Positions 23,867 through 33,594 of a stretch of 37,500 bases of DNA are shown here, piece after piece. Under the pieces are notes generated by a model. That model searched no databases. It saw only the letters and a program-made list of their open reading frames with translations, and was not told where the DNA came from. The first letter of the stretch is position 1, and each line of letters begins with the position of its first letter. The DNA lies in the NCBI GenBank assembly GCA_000320545.1, contig ADNK01000559.1, forward strand, positions 1-37,500. The letters are read 5' to 3'. Source of the stretch: Bigelowiella natans CCMP2755. Its lineage: Eukaryota > Cercozoa > Chlorarachniophyceae. Made by a program: the position numbers and the translations under genes.

Positions 23867-24262
23867 GCTCAAGTTGGGGGGGGAGTGGATCCGGCCCAGG
23901 CAATAAAAGGAGGGGAGTGAGGGCAGTGTTACGTGATTAAGTCAGCTCCCAGCTGTACTCTCCATCATCCCCGCTTGCTCGTCGTGAGCGTTGGTCACGT
24001 GGCGGCTGATCAGATCTTCAAGCACCATTTGGTGGTGGAGCTCTGGATGAATAGTAGAAGATCATGCAAGTAGTAGTGTTACATTGTGCAGCCAATTTCA
24101 CCATCTAAACCAGGGTTAAAAGCCACCAAAGCCCGAGAATACAGGGTCCTACCTACTTCAACATCATACATGCACACCCAGCCGCATACGACCGATGTAC
24201 TTACCACAGCACTAGGTGCACAAGATTCACCCATGCCCACAAGAGTGCTAACAGCAAATCCG
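23867..24262. other. Upstream region of the UBA gene
   Basis: No supported exon. On the minus strand an acceptor near 24033 opens a short frame (LHHQMVLEDLISRHV) that could be an extra 5' exon, but I cannot link it by phase and do not call it. Confidence 0.35.
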
Positions 24263-24334
24263 TTTGTTATAGTCTAATGGTTAAGATTATTCTCTGAAAA
24301 AGAATAGGTCTAGGTTCGATTCCTAGTAACAACC
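24263..24334 (+). tRNA. tRNA-like gene, anticodon GAA (Phe), unusual acceptor end
   Basis: A 72-base cloverleaf without intron. Anticodon stem ATTCT/AGAAT closes the loop CTGAAAA, with anticodon GAA at 24296-24298. The T arm is CTAGG-TTCGATT-CCTAG. The internal promoters are good: A box TAGTCTAATGG and B box GGTTCGATTCC. A T5 run follows at 24352. Odd points: acceptor pair 1-72 is T-C, the discriminator is C (eukaryotic tRNA-Phe normally has A73), and the D-arm GTCTAATGGTTAAGAT resembles tRNA-Glu/His/Asp more than tRNA-Phe. It could be a real divergent tRNA, an organelle-derived insertion or a decayed copy. Confidence 0.75.
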
Positions 24335-24351
24335 CCAAAACATGCACTCTG

Positions 24352-24356
24352 TTTTT
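24352..24356 (+). terminator. Pol III T-run terminator
   Basis: Five T residues 17 bases after the tRNA discriminator base, fitting RNA polymerase III termination. Confidence 0.6.
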
Positions 24357-24358
24357 GT

Positions 24359-24808
24359 TTAATGTTTTGCCTTTTTTTGGAAAGATCTACTTCTTGCCTT
24401 GGTACTCGTAGCTTTTTTTTGGAGAACATTATTAACCCCGACGACATCTGGAAGAAGGCGGAGAGAACAATACTGGAAATTTCCATTATTCCCTAGATCT
24501 TCAGAGATTGTCGTAGGTTCAAAATGCAATGTAGTCGTAAGCTTTCCGATCACATACCTGCGACAATTGAAAACTACCATGCGAACAGTCAAAAAGATCC
24601 AATTACAAATATGCGACAACATTCTAGCAATTCGTTCGTTGTCGCAGTTGGAAAATCCCATGGTATTTCCACTATCGGCTCGGCTATGAATGAGAAGGAG
24701 AAGGAATCCAGAGAATCTCACACAAAACATAGGCCGTCGTTGCTACAGCGGTCATTAATCACAGCAATGCGAACGAGCTGTGGCAATGATAGACATGTAA
24801 TGCCATAG
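24359..24808. other. Region open on both strands, coding status unclear
   Basis: The minus strand has an ATG-initiated frame from 24730 to 24359 (123 residues, starting MFCVRFSGFLLLLIHS, possibly a signal peptide). The plus strand has an ATG frame from 24524 to 24808 (94 residues). They overlap and cannot both be typical genes. Neither shows a motif I know. Either may be chance, or an exon of a longer gene. From 24809 to 25112 I see nothing. Confidence 0.2.
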
Positions 24809-25112
24809 CAGGAAGTATAAAAAGAACATAAAGTGAAAGTTCAATTTTGCGCTAAAACATCCGTTGTCTGCTCATCATGCTGTTAAGCAAAATCGGCATT
24901 AGAGTGCTACGTTTGAGACACAGATATACGTACTGGTGCGCTTCATTGCATGCTTTTGACTAGTGCGGCATTGAAAGCGGTTATTTGTGTTCAGTATAAC
25001 CCATAGATATGCATGCAAGTAACAGCCAATACAGCAGAGAGACTACGATACGAACCCTAATGCGACACATCCACAAATGCGTCAACAAAACTGCACATTG
25101 CTGTTCATTCTT

Positions 25113-26367
25113 CTACTCCTTAATAAACACTTTGGGTGGTGGCCCGTTGCAATATTGCGATACCGAATACCCATCAACTGGTGGAACAGCCACGTCCTTT
25201 TTCACATGGTAGAAACCCCTCCCCCCTACATCCAACACAGTGAAAGACAGCACAGCAGCAGAGAGGAGGTTATCCAAAAGACAAAAAAATGTTGTAAAGT
25301 AGATTGGGTGTACGATGTTTTTCAGCCACTCTATTTCTCGAGGCTTACAAGCAGTAAACAACATGCTGAAACAACCTGAACTCTTTATCATCCAGCCCAA
25401 ACTGGGATCGTAGCTGATCGTCGAAGGATACTTCGCAGATTCGTTCCGATAAACAGCATGGCCGTTCGTAACCTTTTCCATAAGTTTATAGACGCCATTC
25501 ATCTCTTCCATTCCTGCACCAACCACTGCCAGATTAGAAGGCTGTGGACTATTCAACGAAAGACCTGAAGGGGTTGAAGCTAGTGAGATATATGAAGCAA
25601 AAATGAATGATTATTCCCATCGAAGTTCACCCAATAGTTCTCAGTTCAATGCTTCTTACAATGCCAAACAGATATACTTCATCTTGCTCGTGATGATTTA
25701 CCGGAGGTTTGCTGTGCGAGGCTATTCGCAGAATTGCTGGAAGGCCCTTTGAATCCCGGCCCAGTCACCTGTTTCACCTGTGCATACGATTTTCCAAGCA
25801 ACATTAAGACTGGGGTTGGCCGTAGTCGAAAGTAGCACTTGCTCACAAGCTCCTTCGTACCTCCTTTTTCTTCAATGGTGTCCCATCCTTGTCCGCAGGA
25901 AGCACTGTGGGTGGTGGCCCGTTGCAATATTGCGATACCGAATACCCATCATCTGGTGGAACAGCCACGTCCTTCTTCACATGGTAGAAACCCCTCCCCC
26001 CTACATCCAACACAGTGAAAGACAGCACAGCAGCAGAGAGGAGGTTATCCAAAAGACAAAAAAATGTTGTAAAGTAGATTGGGTGTACGATGTTTTTCAG
26101 CCACTCTATTTCTCGAGGCTTACAAGCAGTAAACAACATGCTGAAACAACCTGAACTCTTTATCATCCAGCCCAAACTGGGATCGTAGCTGATCGTCGAA
26201 GGATACTTCGCAGATTCGTTCCGATAAACAGCGTGGCCGTTCGTAACCTTTTCCATAAGTTTATAGAGGCCATTCATCTCTTCCATTCCTGCACCAACCA
26301 CTGCCAGATTAGAAGGCTGTGGACTATTCACCGATAGACCTGAAGCATAAGATTTTTTCTGGGACAT
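25113..26367 (-). CDS. Protein of two near-identical duplicated modules, five exons
   Basis: Exons 26151-26367, 25861-26000, 25702-25777, 25376-25564 and 25113-25225 give 244 residues. Module 1 (exons 1-2) and module 2 (exons 4-5) are almost the same. Each reads MEEMNGxYKLMEKVTNGHAVY, then ISYDPSLGWMIKSSGG, then FYHVKKDVAVPP and SVSQYCNGPPP. A linker exon (VKQVTGPGFKGPSSNSANS) joins them. The pattern of Gly-x-Tyr, Tyr-Arg-Asn, a Trp-containing strand and a Pro-rich end suggests a small beta module of unknown function. No enzyme motif is seen. Each module is interrupted at the same codon by a 150-base intron. The start ATG at 26367 lies 159 bases from a divergent gene. I do not recognise the family. 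Confidence 0.75.
25126..25571. repeat. Tandem segmental duplication, copy 2
   Basis: About 445 bases, matching 25901-26346 at an offset of exactly 775. It covers both module exons and their intron. By eye I count six exon differences and none in the intron (25226-25375). Confidence 0.95.
25901..26346. repeat. Tandem segmental duplication, copy 1
   Basis: Partner of 25126-25571. Homology ends at CCTGAAG on the right and at about the GTGGGTGGTGGCCCG word on the left. Confidence 0.95.
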
Positions 26368-26526
26368 TGGGGCTGGGGTCTGCAGTTATTGCAAGCTTCA
26401 ACTCTTTTCGATATCTATCAGAGATGAAGAAAAGAATAAATGTAGGCCAATTTCAAAAAAATCTTGGTTGTGGAACTTGTCGCAGCAAAAGAATTACACA
26501 AATCCCGAGATTCACAACTAGACACC
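26368..26526. promoter_or_regulatory. Compact bidirectional promoter (inferred)
   Basis: Only 159 bases lie between the start codons of the duplicated-module gene (minus) and the 161-residue orphan (plus). Both promoters and 5' UTRs must fit here if the start codons are right. Inferred from orientation. Confidence 0.4.
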
Positions 26527-26868
26527 ATGGGAATCGGCCCGTGTCGGAAAAGCCCCCAAACTTTAGGCAGCTCCAGCTACGGGGAGGACGCTCCCGCCAG
26601 GGAAGAAGGAGAAGCGCCATGGCAATACTTCAAACGGTAGTGTATGGGGCGATGGGAGGCATGCTGGGTGAATCTTATCATTCTATTTGACTAGGTTGAG
26701 ACGGATTGGATACATATCTCCTTTGCTCATGCTATTCGATCGAAGCATTGGCCACCAGAACGTGTTTTTAACACCGCAAGCTCCCGCAAAGGAAGAAGAG
26801 GATAAGCAGGTATGGCGGTTCTTCTTTGTCTTGAACACGCTGTAGATTTGTGATGCGTCCTGTGTTGG

Positions 26869-26902
<34 letters not shown>

Positions 26903-27418
26903 TCATCAGGCTATCATTGACTTGTCGGCGATCAACCAGATAGAGGAATCTGTCCTCTCACAGGCAAAATACACTATCAAGGTAAGCTGTCTCAAAATAT
27001 TTGAAGCCTGAATTGAAGAAATTGTGTGGGGCGACGGGGAGCGAGGGATTTCTGATAAATGGGAGTATCGAGGCTCCGCGTCACTTGCAGCTAACCTTCC
27101 ACTGATGAACTGCCTCCTTCTAATAGGACTTACTGCGCCGGGCTGCTTGCCGCATTCACGATTATGATTTACAACGCGTGCATGTGCAACTCTTTGACGA
27201 GGAAAAGAAGAATTGGCGGCCGTTCACGAAACGAGAAGCCTTCCTGGTAGTATCACTTCCATGTTCTAATTGTGCTAACCCTGTTGGGGTTTTCTCTCCT
27301 TTCTCCATGGGCTCATCAACCCTCCTCCCTCATTGTGAATCCATTTCAGACGGTTCAGGCACTCGAATCTGCGCTTAGTGCCTCCACACAGGATGACTTG
27401 GAAAATTGGGCCGAGTAG
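26527..27418 (+). CDS. 161-residue protein, family not recognised
   Basis: Exons 26527-26636, 26695-26809, 26910-26981, 27127-27246 and 27350-27418 join in frame. All introns are GT-AG; intron 1 is 58 bases. The N-terminus MGIGPCRKSPQTLGSSSYGE has Gly2 and Cys6 (MGxxxC), which could be N-myristoylated and palmitoylated. A hydrophobic stretch follows (LRRIGYISPLLMLF), then an acidic stretch (AKEEEDKQ). The C-terminal half is helical and charged: QIEESVLSQAKYTIK, LLRRAACRIHDYDLQRVHVQ, NWRPFTKREAFL, and the end DDLENWAE. No catalytic motif is visible. Intron 2 carries a (CAT)n run (26871-26902) directly before the acceptor. Confidence 0.7.
26871..26902. repeat. (CAT)n before a splice acceptor
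   Basis: A CAT/ATC run ending seven bases before the CAG acceptor of the exon at 26910. Confidence 0.95.
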
Positions 27419-27937
27419 TAAATTAATATGTCAAATACACCAACGACCAAAAGAAATATTTCTTCCTTGAGCTGGTGCTGAGTCAGATTGAATATAAATA
27501 TGTAGGACCTTGCTCAACGTTGCCCAAACTTCCTATGATAATGCTGCAGCACTTCTCTCTACTTACTACAAGTCATCAAATACAACATTGCTACCCCTCC
27601 CCACGCACGCTAGCACAATAAAAGTCAATATCGGCCCCATACGGCCCCGCTAAGATATGCCCTATATCTTGTCTTTGGCCTAATCTCTCTTTGAAGCCTC
27701 TAATTGATTTCGTGTATTGCTAATGTACTCCCAGTACTGTCATTACTAACACCATTATTGCTGTATTCCCGGAGTAGAGGTCTGGATAAAGCGAGAGAAT
27801 TCAAGGTCCAGTTTTGCAGCCAGTATGATCGGGAGGCGTACGGAATGTCTGCGACTGGTACTTAATACTCACCTAGAGAACTGTTGTGATGATTGTGAAG
27901 ATGATGATGATGATGATGATGATTTCGCTGATGGCGG
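27419..27937. other. Intergenic region
   Basis: No supported exon. It ends in a (GAT)n run from about 27899 that runs into the start-codon region of the next gene. Confidence 0.4.
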
Positions 27938-28911
27938 ATGATGATGATGGCAGCAACCGTACAAATGCGAATCGTCACGATACATGCAAGTAAACTTTGC
28001 TAGAGGTTGTTTGATCTTTCCACATCCCCTGCGCCTGGATCAATATCGCGTATGCATCATTTTAAGATTTAGGGTTGATTACGGCGTTGACTGGCTTCAT
28101 GAACTCCGCACACGAAGGTGCTGCTACTTTGTCCATTGGGTTGTGCGAGCAGCGTGCACTACATACAACAACCAGCGAATAGTTACGTCTCTCCTCGTAT
28201 TACTTCTCAAAAATGTCAGGATTTGCAATCCAGCAATTTTGATAACTTTCCTTTTCGTCTCTGACTGGGCTGGTCTTCTTGTCCATACAGGCGTGATAAC
28301 GATACCCTACTTTAAGCAATGGTAATACACGACGTATCTGAAGCGTTTGTTGCCACTCGATGGGTGAGGGGAGAGAAATCAAGCAATATTTCCTGTTTAA
28401 TGCTAGATAGTGGAGAGTTGTATTATCTCTTCGATTCTTCGCCGAATGAAGCGGAGATGCAACACATTTGATACCTAGCTCGAAATCTTATGTCCGGAAT
28501 CTCATCAAGAGACCTCCTTCCCTCCTCCCCTAGCCTATTTACTGTGCAGTTTGGAAAATACACGTTTCTACCCTCCCACACCATCTTCTTTCCCACTCAT
28601 AGAACGATTCGTGGGTTGTTGCTAGTACGAAGAAAACCCTTGCAACTAAAAGCACACAGAGATTAAGCTTATGTCCTCCTACTATCATATTTTCATATCA
28701 GGGACTCAAAATCCGAATTTGTGGAGGTTGGTGGCGCTGCTATATATGTGTGCGATTTGGCTGGATGCCTGGCATAGATTGTGGTGTCTTATGTATGCGT
28801 CTCTGTGTGTTTGATGTGATATTCTTCAAGTTCAAGATGAAGGATATTCCAGAAAAAAGTCGGTCAATTCCCCGTATGTGGCGGTAATGTTCAATGACAG
28901 TTGTTTTGCGC

Positions 28912-28974
<63 letters not shown>

Positions 28975-29073
28975 CCTCCTTTTCCTCACATATCCCGTCC
29001 TACTACTACCTGCATATTTCTGTATGCTTCTTAGCATGATCGAAACTTCCAGTATTATCATTATCACCATAAC

Positions 29074-29106
<33 letters not shown>

Positions 29107-30197
29107 TATCATCATCATCATTATCATCATTTGTTCCATCTTGTTTACTGGGCCTTGCCAACGATCATCTAAATCCCGTCATCATTTTATTCCCGACAGC
29201 TATATGTACTGGCAGTGCGTACGTGCCCCCTGCCACGAAATCATTCACTCATGCCAGCACATCTGTGGCCAGAAAATGGTAATGATTTCTTCTGTTAGAT
29301 GTATTTGGAGAAGGGAGGGGGAATGGAAGAAAGTAACTGCTCCTCCTCCTCCTCCTCCTCCTCCTCCTCCTCCTCTTCTCTCCTCCCGATAAAAGACCAC
29401 GCAAGTCGCGGAGCACGATGCATACTACAGCTGTAACGTCCTCACGCTTGCTGTGTGTGGGCTTCCAACATGCACGTTTGCCTACCCTGGCCTCGGTGCC
29501 GAGATCGTATTAGCATCCTATCAAGTAATTCAGGGGACTAGGATTAGAAATAGTAGAGGAAGGGATGGAAGGAAACACTATGAACAATGGGCGCTGCAGG
29601 GGAGAAAAGTTAAAGTCATAAACTATCTACTGTTCTACAAATGCTTGTCTGAGCCTCATGTTGATTCCAAGGCGGCGAAAATGTATCGTGAGACACCCCG
29701 TACTATTCAACAGAGCGATCCAACTCACATCGTTTAGAAACACCCAGACGCAATTTTATGCTGGCATTACGATTCTCCTTTCTCTTATTGTCTTCTCCCG
29801 GTTCTCCCCTCCTTCTCAGAATTCGAAGCGAAAGCTGGATAAGCTCCCTGAGGGGTTTGACTTAAAAGTCTATGAGAAGTGGCGCGATAGCTTTGGCGTC
29901 GGTATTGGATGTAAAGACGAAGACACTGATGGGAATAATGATGATGATGGTGATGATGATGATGATGAACGATCGATTGTAGACAATTGAGATCGGGATG
30001 TGGTTCTTTCTTCTATTTTAAATGCTGTGATTTGAATCTAATGCGTACGCAGCAAAGGGCTGCTGGAACGATAAGAATTTTGGATCGAAGGGAGACTTAT
30101 CCAAGTCGTTCGAGTTTATCGCAGGACCACTTGGTTTCTTCGTGTGTATGAATGATTGTCTGCGTATGTGCATGTGCGTGCGCATGTGTGCGTGTAT

Positions 30198-30232
<35 letters not shown>

Positions 30233-31163
30233 GTGCGTCTATCTCTTGTAGTTTGGGAAATTGGGAATGTTTCTTTATCGCAAATTGAACCGAACACGCT
30301 ACACCCCAACACATCTCGATACTCTTTATGTTTTCCTTTCGACACAGCGTTTGATCCTCCTTTTGTCCTTCGCCTCTGTTACTAATATTGTATGTTTTTT
30401 GCCACTCTTTCTTTTTGCTTTCTCTTTTTCACATCTCCTGCTGCTTGCAACCTCCTGATTCCTCTCCCTTGCATACTTTCAGTGACATTGGAAGCTTGTG
30501 CGCCCGATGGAAAGCTCATCCTCGCTCCCATGGTGTTTGTCCAACCCAAAAAAGAAACAGAATTAACGGAGTTCATATATTTACACACACGAACGCACGC
30601 AACAAGTTTTGAGTGAATGTTTGAGTTATGTCGAGTAAACATATTGTCATGTATTACATCGTCTACAAGCCGACACGATGATGTGCATTACGCACGTGTT
30701 TCACCGGGATTTCCATCATATTTTCAAACTTATTTTTCTTATTGTGTCTGTTTTTGGATGATTAATTGTGTTTACACTCCCATGATCTTCACTCCCCCTG
30801 CCCCTAACCCCACCAAATCTTGCCAACACTGCAAAGCAGAAGTTGCAAGAACAGGTGAAAGCAATGGCGAACACGATGTTCAAGAAGCGAGATGCGAAGA
30901 GCCACCCAGGGGCTTCGGAAGACGCGAAGCAGAAGAGAAAGGTTTTCACCACATCGTGCACTGATTTCATGACGATGATGTACCCACAACGATGAAAATC
31001 GCATTGATGTTCGGAGTAGATTTTGGACTGCAACTCACTGGAAGTGGAGATAGCGCCTCGTTTGTCACTTTCGTCCTTGGCCATCAAAGCGCGGATGGAT
31101 CAGCTCGGAGGCAAGATAGGGAAAGCTAAGGCCATTGCTCTCAAGTCTGAGTTGAGATCTTAG
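27938..31163 (+). CDS. 330-residue orphan, probable membrane protein with Lys-rich coiled tail (tentative model)
   Basis: Proposed exons 27938-27989, 28067-28153, 28291-28321, 28702-28749, 29200-29278, 29396-29524, 29820-29901, 30053-30141, 30252-30348, 30483-30532, 30837-30941 and 31020-31163. Phase is kept throughout. The last two exons are the firmest: a Lys-rich helix (QKLQEQVKAMANTMFKKRD) and a C-terminus with MDQLGGKIGKAKAIALKSEL. Middle exons are also credible: LPEGFDLKVYEKWRDSFGV, then KGCWNDKNFGSKGDL and IAGPLGFF. A hydrophobic span NVLTLAVCGLPTCTFAYPG suggests a membrane segment, preceded by a Cys/His-rich stretch (CVRAPCHEIIHSCQHICGQ). The first four exons and the donors at 28154, 28750 and 30349 are weak. 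No family is recognised. Introns carry (CT)n(CA)n, (ATC)n, (TCC)n and (GT)n arrays. Confidence 0.45.
28913..29376. repeat. (CT)n(CA)n, (ATC)n and (TCC)n arrays
   Basis: Compound CT/CA array at 28913-28968, ATC array at about 29074-29131 and TCC array at 29341-29376. All lie in introns of the tentative gene 27938-31163. The last one provides a pyrimidine tract before the acceptor at 29395. Confidence 0.95.
30200..30231. repeat. (GT)n microsatellite in intron
   Basis: A GT run in the intron between the exons at 30053 and 30252. Confidence 0.95.
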
Positions 31164-31985
31164 GTCGCTGTGCATGAGCAATGTTCGCTATCATCCATCT
31201 CCAATCCAGCAAAGCATTGCACGTGCCAAGAATGGACACAAGGTTCGCACTGACATTCTGCACAATTTGTGATGCAGACATGATGCAGATCATGTGATGG
31301 AAAGATCCTGCTGAGCGAGTTTTGAGCCTGCACATATTTGGGCATGCTGATGATAGACACAGTAATATTGCACATGCAATGTGCACATCATGTTACGTCT
31401 GTCTATTATGCTGGTATGGGGCTGAGCATCGAGCTCAAATCAGGTGCTGTGCTCATGGCTAGATGGCGCTTGAGCATGCACTGAAAACCGATTTTTGGCA
31501 CCGAATCCCATCGTACTCCCCATCGCAAATGTGTTTGAGCAGATTGTGTCAGCGTATTGCGACGTACAGCGCAGAGATTTCAGCGAATATTCCGCTCAAA
31601 AATGTCACCTGGATCGTCATCCAGCAATTCTTGTCAGCGTTTTTTGGCTTCTAGCTGGTCAAGTTTCACCTTTTGAACACTGAAATTGTTCATGCGCTGC
31701 GATGCAGAATTCACAATGCATCGAGTCTCTATGACAAGAACAACAGTCCATTGAGTGTGTGTTCTAAGGTGAATTGCGCAAGCAGGCAGCGACACGAAGG
31801 TGTGGCGGAAAAGAGCACACGCACAGACACTCAGCGTGCATACATGCATGCCACATCACACGCCATTGCGCACTTGTGCAGTGCCATGCTGGCATGGCTC
31901 GACGCTGGGACGCAAGTCTGTCTAGCTGTGTTCGATGAACGAGTGAAGAAGCAATTCCAGTGAGGCAGGCTAGCAGGCCAGGGTG

Positions 31986-32061
31986 GTGTGAGTGGTTTTT
32001 GCCTTCAAACCACTCGTAGTTCGCGAACTACGAGTGGTTCAAAGGCAAAAACCACTCACAC
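31986..32061. repeat. Near-perfect palindrome without spacer
   Basis: Two 37-base arms (31987-32023 and 32024-32060) meet at TTCG|CGAA with no loop. The outer 19 pairs and inner 16 pairs are perfect, separated by one 2-base mismatch. One more G-C pair closes the outside. It could extrude as a cruciform, or fold as a hairpin RNA. Confidence 0.97.
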
Positions 32062-32110
32062 AAGGTGGTGAACGTTGAACGTTGAACTTCGCACTGAAAC
32101 ACGATGCCGA

Positions 32111-32290
32111 TGCCAAAACTGCACACGCAATGGAACCACGTGGGAAACAAGCGTTCACACGCAGCAGCGCCTGCGCCCACAAATGAAAATCAGTGAAGTT
32201 CAACCACATTGAACCGCTCGATGCAAAAACTGCACGCGCAAGAACCACACGAGAAACAAGCGTTTGCATGAAGCAGCGCGCATGCAGCCT
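32111..32290. repeat. Degenerate direct repeat, family A
   Basis: Two diverged copies about 110 bases apart share, in order, CAAAAACTGCAC, CGCAA, GAACCAC, GAAACAAGCGTT and GCAGCGC words (first copy from 32111, second from 32221). Confidence 0.75.
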
Positions 32291-32477
32291 GAACAATGAA
32301 CAATGATGATGAACTGCATTTCCAAAATGTTGCAAGACACTTGCAGTGTGCGAAACGCAGTGCCTCGAACTGGCTTCAGTGAGGACTGCAACTAGTGAAC
32401 TAGCAGGTTTTTTGAACAATGAACAATGAACAATGAACAATGACAAAGAACCACATTTCCAAAATGCAACAAGACAT
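32291..32477. repeat. Degenerate direct repeat, family B (GAACAAT units)
   Basis: GAACAATGAACAATGA occurs at 32291-32306 and a four-unit version at about 32413-32443. Each is followed by a related word containing CATTTCCAAAATG and then CAAGACA. Confidence 0.8.
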
Positions 32478-33028
32478 TGAATTGGCACAGTCAGGCCATT
32501 GTGAAACAACGTGGGCAGCAGCAATGTGGCGACGGCGCAAGGCATCCACTCTGAGCAAGAACTTCCTGAACACCACATCCACACGGTGATCCACGTTTTA
32601 CAGTTTCGATCATCCGAGGCTAGGAGGGAGCACCCAGCCTGCAGTTCTCAAATCCGTCGGCAGAGGTCAGTGAGGCGACGCAAAGAAAAAGCCGACAGAA
32701 TTTGGAATCGGAAGAGGTTTGTTTTGTGCGACATGCAACAAGACGACATCCTGGCCGTAGACCAAGGTTGGCCAGAATTTCACCGGAGAACATCTATTTA
32801 AAAATGGCCTACTTTTGTACGTCACCATAGATCGTTGTTCGAGTTGGACAAGTCAACCATTTCAGACGTTTCAGCGTTACCACTACTCTACCGAGGTGTA
32901 AGGGTGGGGAGAGAGAGAGAGAGAGAGAGAACAAAGTCCCAAGCTAAAGCCGAGTTGTGTATTTTAAGTGAGTAGGCGTAGGATACTGGGGTGTCGAGCT
33001 ATCGATCAGTTTCCTCCCCTCAAAGGGT

Positions 33029-33549
33029 ATGGGTTCAGCTGCATCTTCCCAGCCAAAAGTAGAAGAAACTGGTGTGTCTTTGAGTTTTTCATCTGACTCC
33101 TTTCCCTCACTTTGTTCTTCTCCTTTTCCACCAATGTACTCTGAAAAAAGATATGCTGTATGGATGATTTGTGTTTTTGCAGGGCAAACGACACCGAAAC
33201 CTATACCGATACCGAGTAGCTGCTAACCTTTCCAAAAACTACTTCTTATTTCGCCGTCGCCCGCTAAGTTTGATCGGTTTTCACTTTTCAAATCCAGCAT
33301 CGGCGGAAATCGACTTGGCGTTGAAGCACTTGGGGGTTCCCGAGAGGGATGTTAAGGCAGCGTGCGAATCTGCGTGGAAGGTTTGTGTTCGTCAATAGAT
33401 GCAAAGCGCCCTGTTATGATTTTGGACATCCGCAACGTTCCTTTGGTCAACAAAACAGGAAACGGATAAAGACAACAGTGGGTTTGTGGAAAAGGCGGTT
33501 CGTCTTTGCTTAGCCCTCTACGCTAATCACACACACACACACACCACAT

Positions 33550-33594
<45 letters not shown>

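Larger units (their letters stand above)
31164..33028. other. Intergenic region with palindrome and degenerate repeats
   Basis: No supported exon. 31164-31985 shows only short CATG-rich words. 31986-32061 is a large palindrome, and 32111-32477 holds two families of degenerate direct repeats. A short (GA)n run lies at about 32911-32930. Confidence 0.5.

Noticed and set aside
28901-29392. Long plus-strand frame through CT, CA, ATC and TCC arrays
   Set aside because: Most of it is translated microsatellite (Ser-Leu, Thr-His, Ile and Pro runs). Only 29200-29278 looks like a possible exon.
29658-29990. Single-exon plus frame with a basic start, hydrophobic span and poly-Asp end
   Set aside because: The hydrophobic part is a translated pyrimidine tract before a CAG acceptor, and the Asp run is a GAT array. 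Only 29820-29901 is kept as an exon.
31673-31963. 96-residue plus-strand frame in the intergenic region
   Set aside because: No splice-linked neighbours or motif. Composition is like the surrounding non-coding block.
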